This document shows, in pieces, positions 15,614 through 21,890 of a stretch of 21,890 bases of DNA. A model generated the notes under the pieces. The model was not told where the DNA came from, did no database searches, and saw only the letters and a list, made by a program, of their open reading frames with translations. Position numbers and translations under genes: made by a program. The DNA comes from a candidate division WWE3 bacterium RIFCSPLOWO2_01_FULL_39_13. GTDB taxonomy: Bacteria; Patescibacteriota; WWE3; 2-01-FULL-39-13. The stretch's first letter is position 1; each line of letters opens with the position of its first letter. The stretch spans positions 1 to 21,890 of the forward strand of contig MEVH01000020.1 of the NCBI GenBank assembly GCA_001772665.1, given 5' to 3'.

Positions 15614-15619
15614 AGGGGG
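15614..15619 (+). promoter_or_regulatory. Strong Shine-Dalgarno sequence deciding the start of the DsbA-like gene
   Basis: AGGGGG ends 9 nt before ATG 15629 and only 3 nt before ATG 15623. Spacing favours 15629 (MAEKSNLL). This is the only strong ribosome-binding site in the window. Confidence 0.6.
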
Positions 15620-15628
15620 TGTATGTAT

Positions 15629-16453
15629 ATGGCAGAAAAATCGAATTTACTTGTCCCTGCGTCTATTGTTGTCGCAGGACTGTTTATTGCCACAGCTGTA
15701 ATATTATCAAACAATGGTCTAATACAGATTGGACAGAAGCCCGAGACGGCAGGAACCGCCAGCGGTGATGAGACAAACACTGATCCAGTATCCCAGACCA
15801 TAAAGGTATCTGCAGATGATGATCCTGTTTTAGGAAATCAAGATGCTCCAGTTACGTTAATCGAATTTTCGGATTATGAGTGTCCTTACTGTGGAGCTTC
15901 AGCTGGAACCAATGCAGATTTAATTTCCCAATTCAAATCTCAGGATCCTAACTGGAAACCGGCATATCCAGAGCTACTCAAAAACTACATCGAAACAGGA
16001 AAGGTTAAGTATATTTTCAGAGACATGCCTTTACCGTTTCATGATCCAGCTGCAACACGTGAAGCAATGGCAGCGAACTGCGCTAGAGATCAAGGTGGAG
16101 ATGAAGCGTATTACAAATATCACGATGAGCTTTTCAAGTTGAGCAAATACAACGGCCAGACACCTGCTGATGTTATAGATACAGCTGCAGGAACAATAGG
16201 TCTTGATATAGATGCTTTTAAATCATGTGTCAGCTCTGAGAAATTCAAGGATGAAATAAACAAAGACAAAGAAGATTTTCAAAGGCTTTCAAACGAGGCA
16301 GTAAGCAAAAAAATGGTTGACAGGGGGTTAGGTACTCCAACATATTTTATCGACAAATCAACTGATTTCAATGAAATAGACGGAACACTAATTTCAGGAT
16401 CTCAGTCTTACGCTGTGTTCAGTTCGATAATTGAATCAATGCTGTCTGAATAG
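15629..16453 (+). CDS. Membrane-anchored DsbA-like thioredoxin-fold oxidoreductase
   Basis: This is an extracytoplasmic thiol-disulfide oxidoreductase of the DsbA/BdbD (Thioredoxin_4) kind, likely helping exported proteins form disulfides. From ATG 15629 it has 274 residues. One membrane anchor is at about 7-28, followed by a Gly/Ala/Thr linker to about 55. The fold begins with VTLIEFSDYECPYCG and holds the redox CPYC at 85-88. A helical insertion follows, and the cis-proline loop is GTPTYF with Pro237. Cys151 and Cys200 are a second pair that might form a structural disulfide. The start is set by the strong ribosome-binding site at 15614-15619; ATG 15623 would add two residues. Cys residues in the C-terminal part of the upstream PBP1C make it a plausible client, which is inference only. 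Confidence 0.92.
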   Translation: MAEKSNLLVPASIVVAGLFIATAVILSNNGLIQIGQKPETAGTASGDETNTDPVSQTIKVSADDDPVLGNQDAPVTLIEFSDYECPYCGASAGTNADLISQFKSQDPNWKPAYPELLKNYIETGKVKYIFRDMPLPFHDPAATREAMAANCARDQGGDEAYYKYHDELFKLSKYNGQTPADVIDTAAGTIGLDIDAFKSCVSSEKFKDEINKDKEDFQRLSNEAVSKKMVDRGLGTPTYFIDKSTDFNEIDGTLISGSQSYAVFSSIIESMLSE

Positions 16454-16469
16454 AGGTGCAAAGTGGTGC

Positions 16470-16510
16470 TACAGCATGCCACGCGCCCGTGCCTGCGGTG
16501 GCTGATATGC
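16470..16510. repeat. GC-rich palindromic element upstream of mscS, related to the 12.6-kb element
   Basis: The stretch 16470-16496 begins TACAGCATGCCACGCG and ends GTGCCTGC. It resembles 12596-12623, which begins TACAGCATACCGCGTG and ends GTGCCTGC, with roughly four fifths of bases shared. Here GCAT (16474-16477) pairs with ATGC (16507-16510) and GCCAC (16478-16482) with GTGGC (16498-16502), giving a two-part stem. Both copies are intergenic and far richer in GC than their surroundings. This suggests a dispersed REP-like repeat. It could also act as terminator of the DsbA-like gene. Confidence 0.5.
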
Positions 16511-16516
16511 TAGACT
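16511..16516 (+). promoter_or_regulatory. Candidate -10 element before mscS
   Basis: TAGACT ends 10 nt before the ATG at 16527, directly after the palindromic element. TTTAAT (16516-16521) is an alternative but would be very close to the start codon. No Shine-Dalgarno sequence is seen. Confidence 0.3.
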
Positions 16517-16526
16517 TTAATAAGTT

Positions 16527-17045
16527 ATGAATATAGCGGTGCTTGGTGATTCTTTAATAGTATCAAATGCTGTGTCTACAGTCGCATTTATAGCTGGAGG
16601 ACTCGCAGCCAGGATATTTATAAACAGGCTTGTAAAAATTGTCATTTCTAAAGTCGATGATGGGGATGATTCAAAGAATTCGATGTTGCAAATTAGATCC
16701 AGAACAATCGGCGCGTTGATTTCTAGTGTTGCAGGGGTTGTTCTTTGGAGTACTGTTATCACCATGATACTTTCAAGATGGGGCGTTAATATAGCTCCGA
16801 TTCTAGCTGGAGCTGGGGTAATCGGCCTCGCTGTTGGATTTGGTGCACAGACGCTGGTTAAAGACGTTGTCACCGGTTTTTTTATACTTTTTGAAAATCA
16901 ATTTAATGTTGGAGACGACGTAGAAATCGCGGGATCAAAAGGAAAGGTTATCGCACTGAATTTAAGGACAACAGTATTGAAAGGTTCAGGTTCCGAAATC
17001 TATATTATTCCAAATTCAAAGATAGATAAGGTTGTCAAAATGTAA
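16527..17045 (+). CDS. Minimal MscS-family mechanosensitive channel
   Basis: This is a small-conductance mechanosensitive channel that would release osmolytes on hypo-osmotic shock. Its 172 residues hold two outer helices (about 12-35 and 60-82), the pore helix with Gly/Ala packing (APILAGAGVIGLAVGFGAQ, 90-108), the amphipathic stretch VKDVVTGFFILFE (111-123) and the beta domain signature FNVGDDVEI (126-134) to IYIIPNSKI (158-166). It stops at 172, so the C-terminal alpha/beta vestibule domain of E. coli MscS (286 residues) is absent. It starts a probable three-gene run with the metalloprotease and VanW genes (35 and 3 nt gaps). Confidence 0.92.
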   Translation: MNIAVLGDSLIVSNAVSTVAFIAGGLAARIFINRLVKIVISKVDDGDDSKNSMLQIRSRTIGALISSVAGVVLWSTVITMILSRWGVNIAPILAGAGVIGLAVGFGAQTLVKDVVTGFFILFENQFNVGDDVEIAGSKGKVIALNLRTTVLKGSGSEIYIIPNSKIDKVVKM

Positions 17046-17080
17046 ATTCTCTAACCTAAAGGACAGAAAAACAGGTTATT

Positions 17081-17425
17081 ATGCTATCTAGAAATGACAA
17101 ACCGAACAGAGAATATGCAAGAAGGATAATTGAGAATGCAGTTGAAGCTTTGGCTGGCGTGCATGGCTTATCTTACAATAGAATTGCTGTAAGAAATCAG
17201 AAGACACGCCTGGGAAGCTGTTCTTCTAAAAAGAATCTCAATTTCAACTGGCAGATTGTAAAATTTCCAGAAGAACATATGAAATACGTTATTAAGCATG
17301 AGCTTGCTCATCTTGTCCATCAAAATCACAGTAAACATTTCTGGGATTATGTAATGATGCTTGATCCTGATTTTAAAATACACCGCAGGTGGATAAAGGA
17401 AAATTACAGAAAGTTTATCAAATGA
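17081..17425 (+). CDS. Small YgjP-type (DUF45) zinc metallopeptidase
   Basis: This is a 114-residue protein with HELAH (73-77) and a third ligand in NHSKHFW (probably His83), the zinc site of YgjP/DUF45 metal-dependent hydrolases related to M48 and SprT peptidases. The upstream KTRLGSCSSKKNLNFNW segment (41-57) is also typical. Full YgjP proteins have about 230 residues, so only the C-terminal catalytic half is present, without a signal peptide. The substrate is unknown; a cytoplasmic peptidase role is inferred from the family. A weak AGG lies a few nt before the ATG, and a 6-bp dyad TAACCT/AGGTTA spans the gap after mscS. The next gene starts 3 nt after its stop, so the two are surely co-transcribed. 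Confidence 0.88.
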   Translation: MLSRNDKPNREYARRIIENAVEALAGVHGLSYNRIAVRNQKTRLGSCSSKKNLNFNWQIVKFPEEHMKYVIKHELAHLVHQNHSKHFWDYVMMLDPDFKIHRRWIKENYRKFIK

Positions 17426-17428
17426 TAT

Positions 17429-19207
17429 ATGTCTAAAAAACTGCCTGAAAATTTAGAATTCCAAACTTTCCGGATGTCCAGATTAAATGCATTCAGAGCG
17501 AATATTCATATTTTTATTTTTGCCGGATATGTTTTGTTAATGCTCGTATTTATTTCTTACCACCTTTATTTTGCCAACAGAATTATTCCCGGTGTTTTTG
17601 TAAATGGGGTAAATATGGGTGGATTGAAGACTTCCGAAGCAATAGACCTTTTCAACACCAGCATCGCGGATTCAGGTGAAATAAGTATAAAGATTGGTGA
17701 AAATTACCAGACAACGGTAAAGCCTAAGTACGTTAATTTCCAGTTTCTCGCGGATGATAGTATCCAAAAGGCTTTTCAGGTGAGCCGGAGCGGAAATATT
17801 TTCAATGATGCAGTTGTCAAAATTAAAGGGTTTATTGTAAGACTTGATATTCCTGCTTCGTATTATTACGATAAAGACGCTTTGGATAACATTGCAGCCG
17901 GTATCGTGGACAACTCAGTGATAAAAGTAAAAGAACCCGAGTTTGGGCTTACTGACGGGGTTTTATTTATTATAGCCGGAGCAGACGGCGAATCATTTGA
18001 TGAGTCCTCACTGAAGGAAGAAATAATAAAGAGATTTGCCGGAGAAAGCCGGGGAAGTATAGAAATCTCGCCTCATATAGTGCATTCATATCTTTCTGCA
18101 GATGATCTGGGGTTTGTAAGGGACAAGGTGAATGAAATGATCAGCGAAAGTTATTCAATTTCCTATGACGATATGTCCTGGCGGTTGGATAATAACGAAG
18201 TCCTTTCTATGCTTTCTTTTCAGAAAAAAGGTGATAAGGTTGAAATTTCTGCTAATAAGTCCGTAATTTTTGAAAAAATCAATCAGATAGCGTTACAGCT
18301 CGACAGACCTGCAAGAGGTCAGGTGCTTAGTGTTGCCGATGGAAAAGTATCAAAATTTACCTCATCACAAAATGGATTGAAAGTGAAGATTGAAGATAGT
18401 GCGCGGAGTCTTGAAGAAGGAATCCTTTCTTTAGACTTTGAGATAGCACTTGCTGTTGAAGTTACTGAACCGCCTGAAACCGATAATCAGTATGGGATTG
18501 AAGAAGTAATAGGTGTTGGAGAATCAAAATTTAAAGGATCTGATTCAGAAAGAATTCATAATCTTGAGCTTGCTGCGTCAAGGATAAACGGCACGCTGGT
18601 TCCGCCGGGGCAAGAGTTTTCTTTTAACGAATCAGTTGGGGAAATAAACAGAGATACAGGATATACTTCGGCTTGGATAATCAGCAAGGGTAGAACAATC
18701 CTCGGCGATGGCGGAGGTGTATGCCAAGTTTCAACTACGGTTTTCAGGGCTGCAATAAACGCAGGACTTCCAATAATTAAAAGAAATGCGCATTCGTATC
18801 GTGTCAGCTATTATGAGCAGGAATCTCCTCCCGGGATGGATGCCACAATTTACAGCCCGACAGTAGATTTGAAATTTAAAAATGATACAGATCACTACAT
18901 TCTAGTCGCGTCTGAAATAGATAAGGAAAATTATTCTCTGAAATTTAATATTTATGGAACATCCGACGGCCGTAAGGTTGAAATTACTGAGCCTAAGATA
19001 TTGTCCAGGTCAACTCCTCCTGCGCCTGTATATGAGGATGATCCAACTTTACCGAGAGGAACAACAAAGCAAATTGAATATGCTATTTGGGGTGCATCGG
19101 TTTCATTTGACCGTGAAGTAACAATGGATGGAAGAATTATCACCAAAGACACGTTCAAAAGCAATTACAGACCGTGGGGTGCTGTTTATAAAGTGGGGAC
19201 GATGTAG
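17429..19207 (+). CDS. VanW family membrane-anchored protein with peptidoglycan-binding-like domains
   Basis: This is a 592-residue extracytoplasmic protein whose biochemical role is not established; the family is named after a gene in vancomycin-resistance clusters and is common in monoderms. One anchor lies at about 25-48. Two YoaR-like PG_binding_4 domains are suggested at about 54-140 and 222-330. The VanW domain covers about 362-515 with NGTLVPPGQEFSFNE (387-401), GDGGGVCQVSTTVFRAA (427-442) and NAHSYRVSYY (453-462). The C-terminal 515-592 (VSFDREVTMDGRIITKDTF, RPWGAVYKVG) resembles the G5-like tail usual in such proteins. The gene lies 3 nt after the metallopeptidase gene and ends the run that starts at mscS. 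The anchor plus domains place it on the outer face near the cell wall. Confidence 0.92.
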   Translation: MSKKLPENLEFQTFRMSRLNAFRANIHIFIFAGYVLLMLVFISYHLYFANRIIPGVFVNGVNMGGLKTSEAIDLFNTSIADSGEISIKIGENYQTTVKPKYVNFQFLADDSIQKAFQVSRSGNIFNDAVVKIKGFIVRLDIPASYYYDKDALDNIAAGIVDNSVIKVKEPEFGLTDGVLFIIAGADGESFDESSLKEEIIKRFAGESRGSIEISPHIVHSYLSADDLGFVRDKVNEMISESYSISYDDMSWRLDNNEVLSMLSFQKKGDKVEISANKSVIFEKINQIALQLDRPARGQVLSVADGKVSKFTSSQNGLKVKIEDSARSLEEGILSLDFEIALAVEVTEPPETDNQYGIEEVIGVGESKFKGSDSERIHNLELAASRINGTLVPPGQEFSFNESVGEINRDTGYTSAWIISKGRTILGDGGGVCQVSTTVFRAAINAGLPIIKRNAHSYRVSYYEQESPPGMDATIYSPTVDLKFKNDTDHYILVASEIDKENYSLKFNIYGTSDGRKVEITEPKILSRSTPPAPVYEDDPTLPRGTTKQIEYAIWGASVSFDREVTMDGRIITKDTFKSNYRPWGAVYKVGTM

Positions 19208-19238
19208 CGCAGATCCAGCGTGTAAAGTGATAAAGGTT

Positions 19239-19673
19239 TTATTCCGACACAATCATATTTATAACTCCGTCTTTTATTTCTATCTGTATATTTTTACTAT
19301 CTTTAGAAAAGACTCCTCTGTCGGATGATTCCCATCCGCTTGACGAGAAATAGCTGTCGTAATAATCTTTAATTTCACTATCTGTTTTGTCTGATTCAAG
19401 TGTTAGGTTTACGCGGTTGCCAGAAGTATCTATGCTTGAAATCTGTGCATCAGGCATAATAGGCGCAATTTGGGTTAAGTCTTTTACATTTTTTATCTTT
19501 GATCCTGCGACTTCTCCGCTTTCTGCCTGTGTGAGAAGATCCTGGTTTATTTTCGCTCCTGTTTTTCCAAAGTAATAGTATGCTCCGGCTCCTGTTAGAA
19601 GTGGAAGGATAATTAAAGCGGACAATATTGCTAAACGATATCCTGTCAGTTTTCTGCTTGATTGATCAGACAT
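19239..19673 (-). CDS. Small membrane-anchored protein of unknown function
   Basis: This 144-residue protein has a short basic N-terminus, one hydrophobic segment (about 12-35, TGYRLAILSALIILPLLTGAG), a Lys/Gln/Glu-rich linker and a small C-terminal domain (about 70-144) that looks alpha/beta with alternating strands (NRVNLTLESD, NIQIEIKDGVINMIV). No Cys, lipobox or catalytic motif is seen. The domain probably lies outside the membrane. It is convergent with the VanW gene (31 nt between stops) and divergent from tgt, sharing a 41-bp upstream region. I do not recognise the family. Confidence 0.7.
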   Translation of the reverse strand: MSDQSSRKLTGYRLAILSALIILPLLTGAGAYYYFGKTGAKINQDLLTQAESGEVAGSKIKNVKDLTQIAPIMPDAQISSIDTSGNRVNLTLESDKTDSEIKDYYDSYFSSSGWESSDRGVFSKDSKNIQIEIKDGVINMIVSE

Positions 19674-19697
19674 ATAGATTAATGCAAGGTTATCTTA

Positions 19698-19703
19698 TAG
19701 AAT
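19698..19703 (+). promoter_or_regulatory. Candidate -10 element for tgt
   Basis: TAGAAT (in context TTATAGAAT) ends 11 nt before the ATG at 19715. AAAGG (19707-19711) is only 3 nt from the start codon, so it is a poor Shine-Dalgarno sequence. The 41-bp divergent gap must carry promoters for both flanking genes. Confidence 0.4.
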
Positions 19704-19714
19704 TCTAAAGGTCA

Positions 19715-20839
19715 ATGAATGAATCAGTCTGCGGAAAACTTAAGAATTTGAAAATTAAGGGCAAAACTATTTTGCTTCCTGATTTTTTTCCTGATGCTAC
19801 AAGAGGGGTTATTAGAAGCATTGATTCTCGGGATTTGAAAGACGCTAAAATAAATGGAGTTATTGTAAATACTTATCATTTGCTTTCTCAGCCCGGCCCT
19901 AGCGTACTCAAAACCCTTGGCGGGGTTAGAAATTTTATGGGATGGGACGGCTGGGTTGTCAGTGATTCGGGCGGATTTCAGCTTTTTTCTATTATTCAGA
20001 AAAACAAATCGCTTGGAAGTATTACAAGGGATGGTGTGACTTTTCACTTAAGTTCTAAGGGCGGGCGCAGCAAGTATAAGATTACTCCTGAAAAATGCAT
20101 CCAAATTCAGTTTGATATTCATTCTGATATTATGGTTGCTTTGGATTATTTTACTCCTTATAAGGCAAAGGATGAGGATATTAAGTTGAGTGTTGATCTC
20201 ACGATTGAATGGGGAAAGCGGTGCAAAGATGAATTTGAAAGGCAGTGTGAAATTAGAAAGCTGAAGAATTCTGATCGGCCAATTCTTTTTGGTGTAGTAC
20301 AGGGGGCTCATAATTTAAAAGAAAGGGAAAGGTGTGCAGCGGGGCTTAAAAAGATCGGCTTTGAGGGATATGGTTATGGCGGTTGGCCCTTTGACGATGA
20401 AATGAATTTTGATTTAAAGCTCACTGAATTTATTCCAAAGCTTTTCGATAAGGGTACTTTTTTATATGGATTGGGAGTTGGTAATCCTCAGGCCGTGGTA
20501 GACAGTGTCAGGCTTGGATGGAATATCTTTGATTGTGTTTTGCCAACGCGTGATGCAAGGCATAAAAGGCTTTATGTTTTTACAAAAGATCCAAAGGAAA
20601 TTGAAGATATTTTTAACGAAAAGGATTGGTATGAGTACGTCTATATTAGCAGAGAGAAACACGTCCGGGGCAATTCTCCAATCAGCCCTTACTGTGACTG
20701 TCATGCCTGCAAAAACTATTCTAGATCTTATTTAAATCACTTGTTTGCGATTGACGACTCTCTTGCTTACAGACTGTCAACAATCCATAACCTAAGAATG
20801 TATTCTATGATGATGGAGAAGCTAAGAGGAGAAATTTAA
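19715..20839 (+). CDS. tgt: tRNA-guanine transglycosylase with divergent base pocket
   Basis: This TIM-barrel enzyme exchanges a guanine base in tRNA (G34 of GUN anticodons in bacteria) for a deazaguanine. The 374 residues match the usual length. Visible are DSGGFQ (84-89, general base region), the nucleophile region FDCVLPTRDAR (272-282, Asp273), the Gln of VVQGA (Q196) and a full zinc site C327-x-C329-x2-C332 with His342. The base-recognition segments differ from the Zymomonas and E. coli pattern. The canonical FDECTPY reads LDYFTPY (143-149), so the pocket Cys becomes Phe146. GGLAVGE becomes GGWPFDDE (222-229), and QGG/QGS becomes QGA. The catalytic and zinc residues argue for an active enzyme, but the substrate may not be preQ1. 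No queuosine genes are in the window. Confidence 0.9.
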   Translation: MNESVCGKLKNLKIKGKTILLPDFFPDATRGVIRSIDSRDLKDAKINGVIVNTYHLLSQPGPSVLKTLGGVRNFMGWDGWVVSDSGGFQLFSIIQKNKSLGSITRDGVTFHLSSKGGRSKYKITPEKCIQIQFDIHSDIMVALDYFTPYKAKDEDIKLSVDLTIEWGKRCKDEFERQCEIRKLKNSDRPILFGVVQGAHNLKERERCAAGLKKIGFEGYGYGGWPFDDEMNFDLKLTEFIPKLFDKGTFLYGLGVGNPQAVVDSVRLGWNIFDCVLPTRDARHKRLYVFTKDPKEIEDIFNEKDWYEYVYISREKHVRGNSPISPYCDCHACKNYSRSYLNHLFAIDDSLAYRLSTIHNLRMYSMMMEKLRGEI

Positions 20840-20863
20840 GGTTAGAGTGTTTTGCCCGCATTA

Positions 20864-20879
20864 CAAAACAGCAGTTTTG
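20864..20879 (+). terminator. Hairpin after tgt
   Basis: CAAAAC (20864-20869) pairs with GTTTTG (20874-20879) over AGCA, 24 nt after the tgt stop. The stem is self-like on both strands and could end both tgt and, from the other side, the tRNA transcript. No separate U-run follows; the U-rich arm is inside the stem. Confidence 0.4.
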
Positions 20880-20884
20880 GCTTG

Positions 20885-20899
20885 CCAGCCGAAGGCTGG
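20885..20899. terminator. Perfect 6-bp hairpin overlapping the tRNA CCA end
   Basis: CCAGCC (20885-20890) pairs with GGCTGG (20894-20899) over GAA. On the minus strand the left arm begins with the CCA tail of the tRNA. It is compact and GC-rich, as terminators are, but has no U-tract. It may also influence 3' processing. Confidence 0.45.
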
Positions 20900-20972
20900 T
20901 GACTCCACGGGGAATCGAACCCCGGTTTGCAAGATGAGAACCTGCCGTCCTGGACCGCTAGACGATGGAGCC
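20897..20972 (-). tRNA. tRNA-Glu (CUC anticodon), CCA encoded
   Basis: On the minus strand a complete 76-nt cloverleaf can be drawn. The acceptor GGCTCCA pairs with TGGAGTC (one G-T). The D-arm GTCT...AGGAC is typical of tRNA-Glu. The anticodon stem GCAGG/CTTGC carries the loop TTCTCAT, whose CTC (plus-strand 20936-20938) reads GAG codons. The T-arm CGGGG-TTCGATT-CCCCG is standard. Discriminator A and CCA are encoded. It is not a substrate of the neighbouring TGT, which acts on G34 tRNAs. Confidence 0.95.
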
Positions 20973-21003
20973 GTTTTTGTATTAACACCGCCAAATCAAT
21001 AAG

Positions 21004-21009
21004 ATTATA
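21004..21009 (-). promoter_or_regulatory. TATAAT -10 box of the tRNA-Glu gene
   Basis: On the minus strand a perfect TATAAT occurs 31 nt before the first base of the tRNA, giving a leader of about 25 nt. No good -35 box was seen. Confidence 0.5.
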
Positions 21010-21057
21010 TAGGTTCGCAGTCATACCTAATCGAATAATGATACTGAAATTAAGATG

Positions 21058-21762
21058 CTATTTACGCTGTGAACCGTCTCTTTTGTCCCTCTGTCTGATT
21101 TTTTCAAACAGTTTCCTTTCTTCTTTCCTCATTATACCAGCAAATTCATTATCTGACATTTGGTAAGCTATTTTATCTAGTTTGTCAAAAGTTATTCCGG
21201 GCTTTAGAAATTTATCTGCCCTATCCATTTGTTTTAAGAATTCATAGGGAACCTGGTAGTTATCATAGACTTTTTTCTTTTTACCTTTTGCATCAATAGT
21301 GATAGTAGGGTAAGCACAAGGCCTATGGAAGATTAAGTAAGGGTTAAAGAAGTTTTTGTAGTAGGAATTAATATCATAAACCAAGTCCTGGTTAATATGT
21401 TCCCAGCCCATATTCTTTCTTATCACTGAGCCATTTTTAGTTTCCACTAAAGCATTATCTCCACTATGGTAAGAACGGGATTTAGTCTGTTTAATTAAAA
21501 GCCTTTGTAGTAAATCAGCTACTAAGTAGTTAATGGTTTCTTTGCCTCGGTCAGAATGGAAATTGAAAATGATAAAGGGATATTGGTCAAAGATATCTAC
21601 TAAAGCAGGTATCATAAATCTTTCTGATAGTTGAGGAACACAAAAGACTACTTCACATTGGGTAATCTCATCTATTGAGTTGATGTGGTAAACATCTTTC
21701 TGAGAGACAGAATCAATCCTGATTGAGCCTGGTTTACCAAAGTTTTGAGGTGGTTGAGTCAT
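21058..21762 (-). CDS. DDE transposase, integrase-core domain only (N-terminally truncated)
   Basis: This is an RNase H-fold transposase of the rve integrase-core kind, close to the IS481-like elements frequent in Patescibacteria. The catalytic triad is visible as RIDS (Asp17), FHSDRG (Asp71) and ALVETKNG (Glu107), with the usual 35-residue spacing between the second Asp and Glu. Downstream PYLIFHRPCAYPT and TIDAKGKKKKVY are also typical of this group. The 234 residues lack the N-terminal helix-turn-helix half. The frame stays open upstream of the ATG to an in-frame TAA at 21879-21877, through an AT-rich direct repeat with no other ATG. It is therefore probably a 5'-truncated, inactive copy. 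A second frame joined by frameshifting is an alternative. It lies next to tRNA-Glu, a common landing site for mobile DNA. Confidence 0.85.
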   Translation of the reverse strand: MTQPPQNFGKPGSIRIDSVSQKDVYHINSIDEITQCEVVFCVPQLSERFMIPALVDIFDQYPFIIFNFHSDRGKETINYLVADLLQRLLIKQTKSRSYHSGDNALVETKNGSVIRKNMGWEHINQDLVYDINSYYKNFFNPYLIFHRPCAYPTITIDAKGKKKKVYDNYQVPYEFLKQMDRADKFLKPGITFDKLDKIAYQMSDNEFAGIMRKEERKLFEKIRQRDKRDGSQRK

Positions 21763-21804
21763 ACCAATTGGAACCTGTCTGGCTTTAGTATGGTTGATCC
21801 TGTC

Positions 21805-21860
21805 AAGTATAAAATAAAACTGTGCAGATTCCTCCCTAAATATAATATAAAATTGTGCAC
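21805..21860. repeat. Two 23-bp direct repeats 33 bp apart upstream of the transposase
   Basis: Copies at 21805-21827 and 21838-21860 agree at 19 of 23 positions (plus-strand pattern AA-TATAA-ATAAAA-TGTGCA). The CTGTGCAG and TTGTGCAC cores are palindromic or nearly so. They may be transposase-binding sites, a partial IS terminus or part of the promoter. Confidence 0.55.
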
Positions 21861-21890
21861 TTTTTCTTAATTTTTTTTATCCCGCCTCTT

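Larger units (their letters stand above)
21058..21876 (-). mobile_element. Insertion sequence remnant, ends not resolved
   Basis: The transposase core and its AT-rich upstream stretch appear to be part of an IS. I looked for terminal inverted repeats between 20973-21057 and 21763-21890 and found none matching, so the left end is unclear and the right end may lie beyond the window. Confidence 0.45.

Noticed and set aside
187..20839. Possible recoding of UGA as glycine
   Set aside because: TGA ends bipA, the helicase, the 262-residue protein, the SDR and the metallopeptidase at the expected family lengths, and no gene needs readthrough.
20973..21890. Terminal inverted repeats of a complete IS
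   Set aside because: No sequence near 20973-21057 matches the reverse complement of the TGTGCA-containing repeats at 21805-21860, so no complete element could be drawn.
1..21890. CRISPR array
   Set aside because: No regularly spaced identical repeats were seen; the only direct repeats are the two-unit ones reported.

Overview
The window reads as chromosomal DNA of a low-GC monoderm bacterium, most likely a member of the Candidate Phyla Radiation (Patescibacteria). This is judged from gene style and family variants, not from a phylogenetic marker. Genes are dense and lie on both strands. TGA is used as an ordinary stop, which argues against the UGA-to-glycine lineages (Gracilibacteria, Absconditabacteria). 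Several genes have a -10-like hexamer about 7-12 nt before the start codon and no Shine-Dalgarno sequence, which suggests leaderless mRNAs. The DsbA-like gene is the clear exception.

Layout. 1-186: palindrome-rich leader. 187-1995 (+): BipA/TypA GTPase. 2079-3278 (-): minimal DEAD-box helicase with a DEVD box. 3458-12458 (+): the most striking module, a class A penicillin-binding protein of PBP1C type followed by a 2149-residue alpha-2-macroglobulin with an intact CMEQ thioester motif and a multi-pass membrane N-terminus. 12459-12864: 406 bp without an intact gene, holding a GC-rich hairpin cluster and the frameshifted Gly-rich tail of a lost TPM/DUF2207-like gene. 12865-14618: two convergent, unrecognised polytopic membrane proteins. 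14693-15379 (+): short-chain dehydrogenase. 15629-16453 (+): membrane-anchored DsbA-like thioredoxin with a strong RBS. 16527-19207 (+): a probable operon of minimal MscS channel, small YgjP-type metalloprotease and VanW/G5-like surface protein. 19239-19673 (-): small membrane-anchored protein. 19715-20839 (+): tRNA-guanine transglycosylase with a changed base pocket. 20897-20972 (-): tRNA-Glu(CUC) with encoded CCA. 21058-21762 (-): DDE transposase core lacking its N-terminal part, preceded by an AT-rich direct repeat.

Together, much of the window serves the cell envelope: peptidoglycan synthesis (PBP1C), a protease trap that would face the environment in a cell without an outer membrane, extracytoplasmic thiol chemistry (DsbA-like), a mechanosensitive channel, VanW and several unknown membrane proteins. 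The PBP1C-macroglobulin pair is a known partnership in Gram-negative bacteria. Finding it in what looks like a monoderm, with a membrane-spanning rather than lipoprotein anchor, is the main biological point. The second is the divergent TGT. All family assignments come from reading motifs; no database search was possible.
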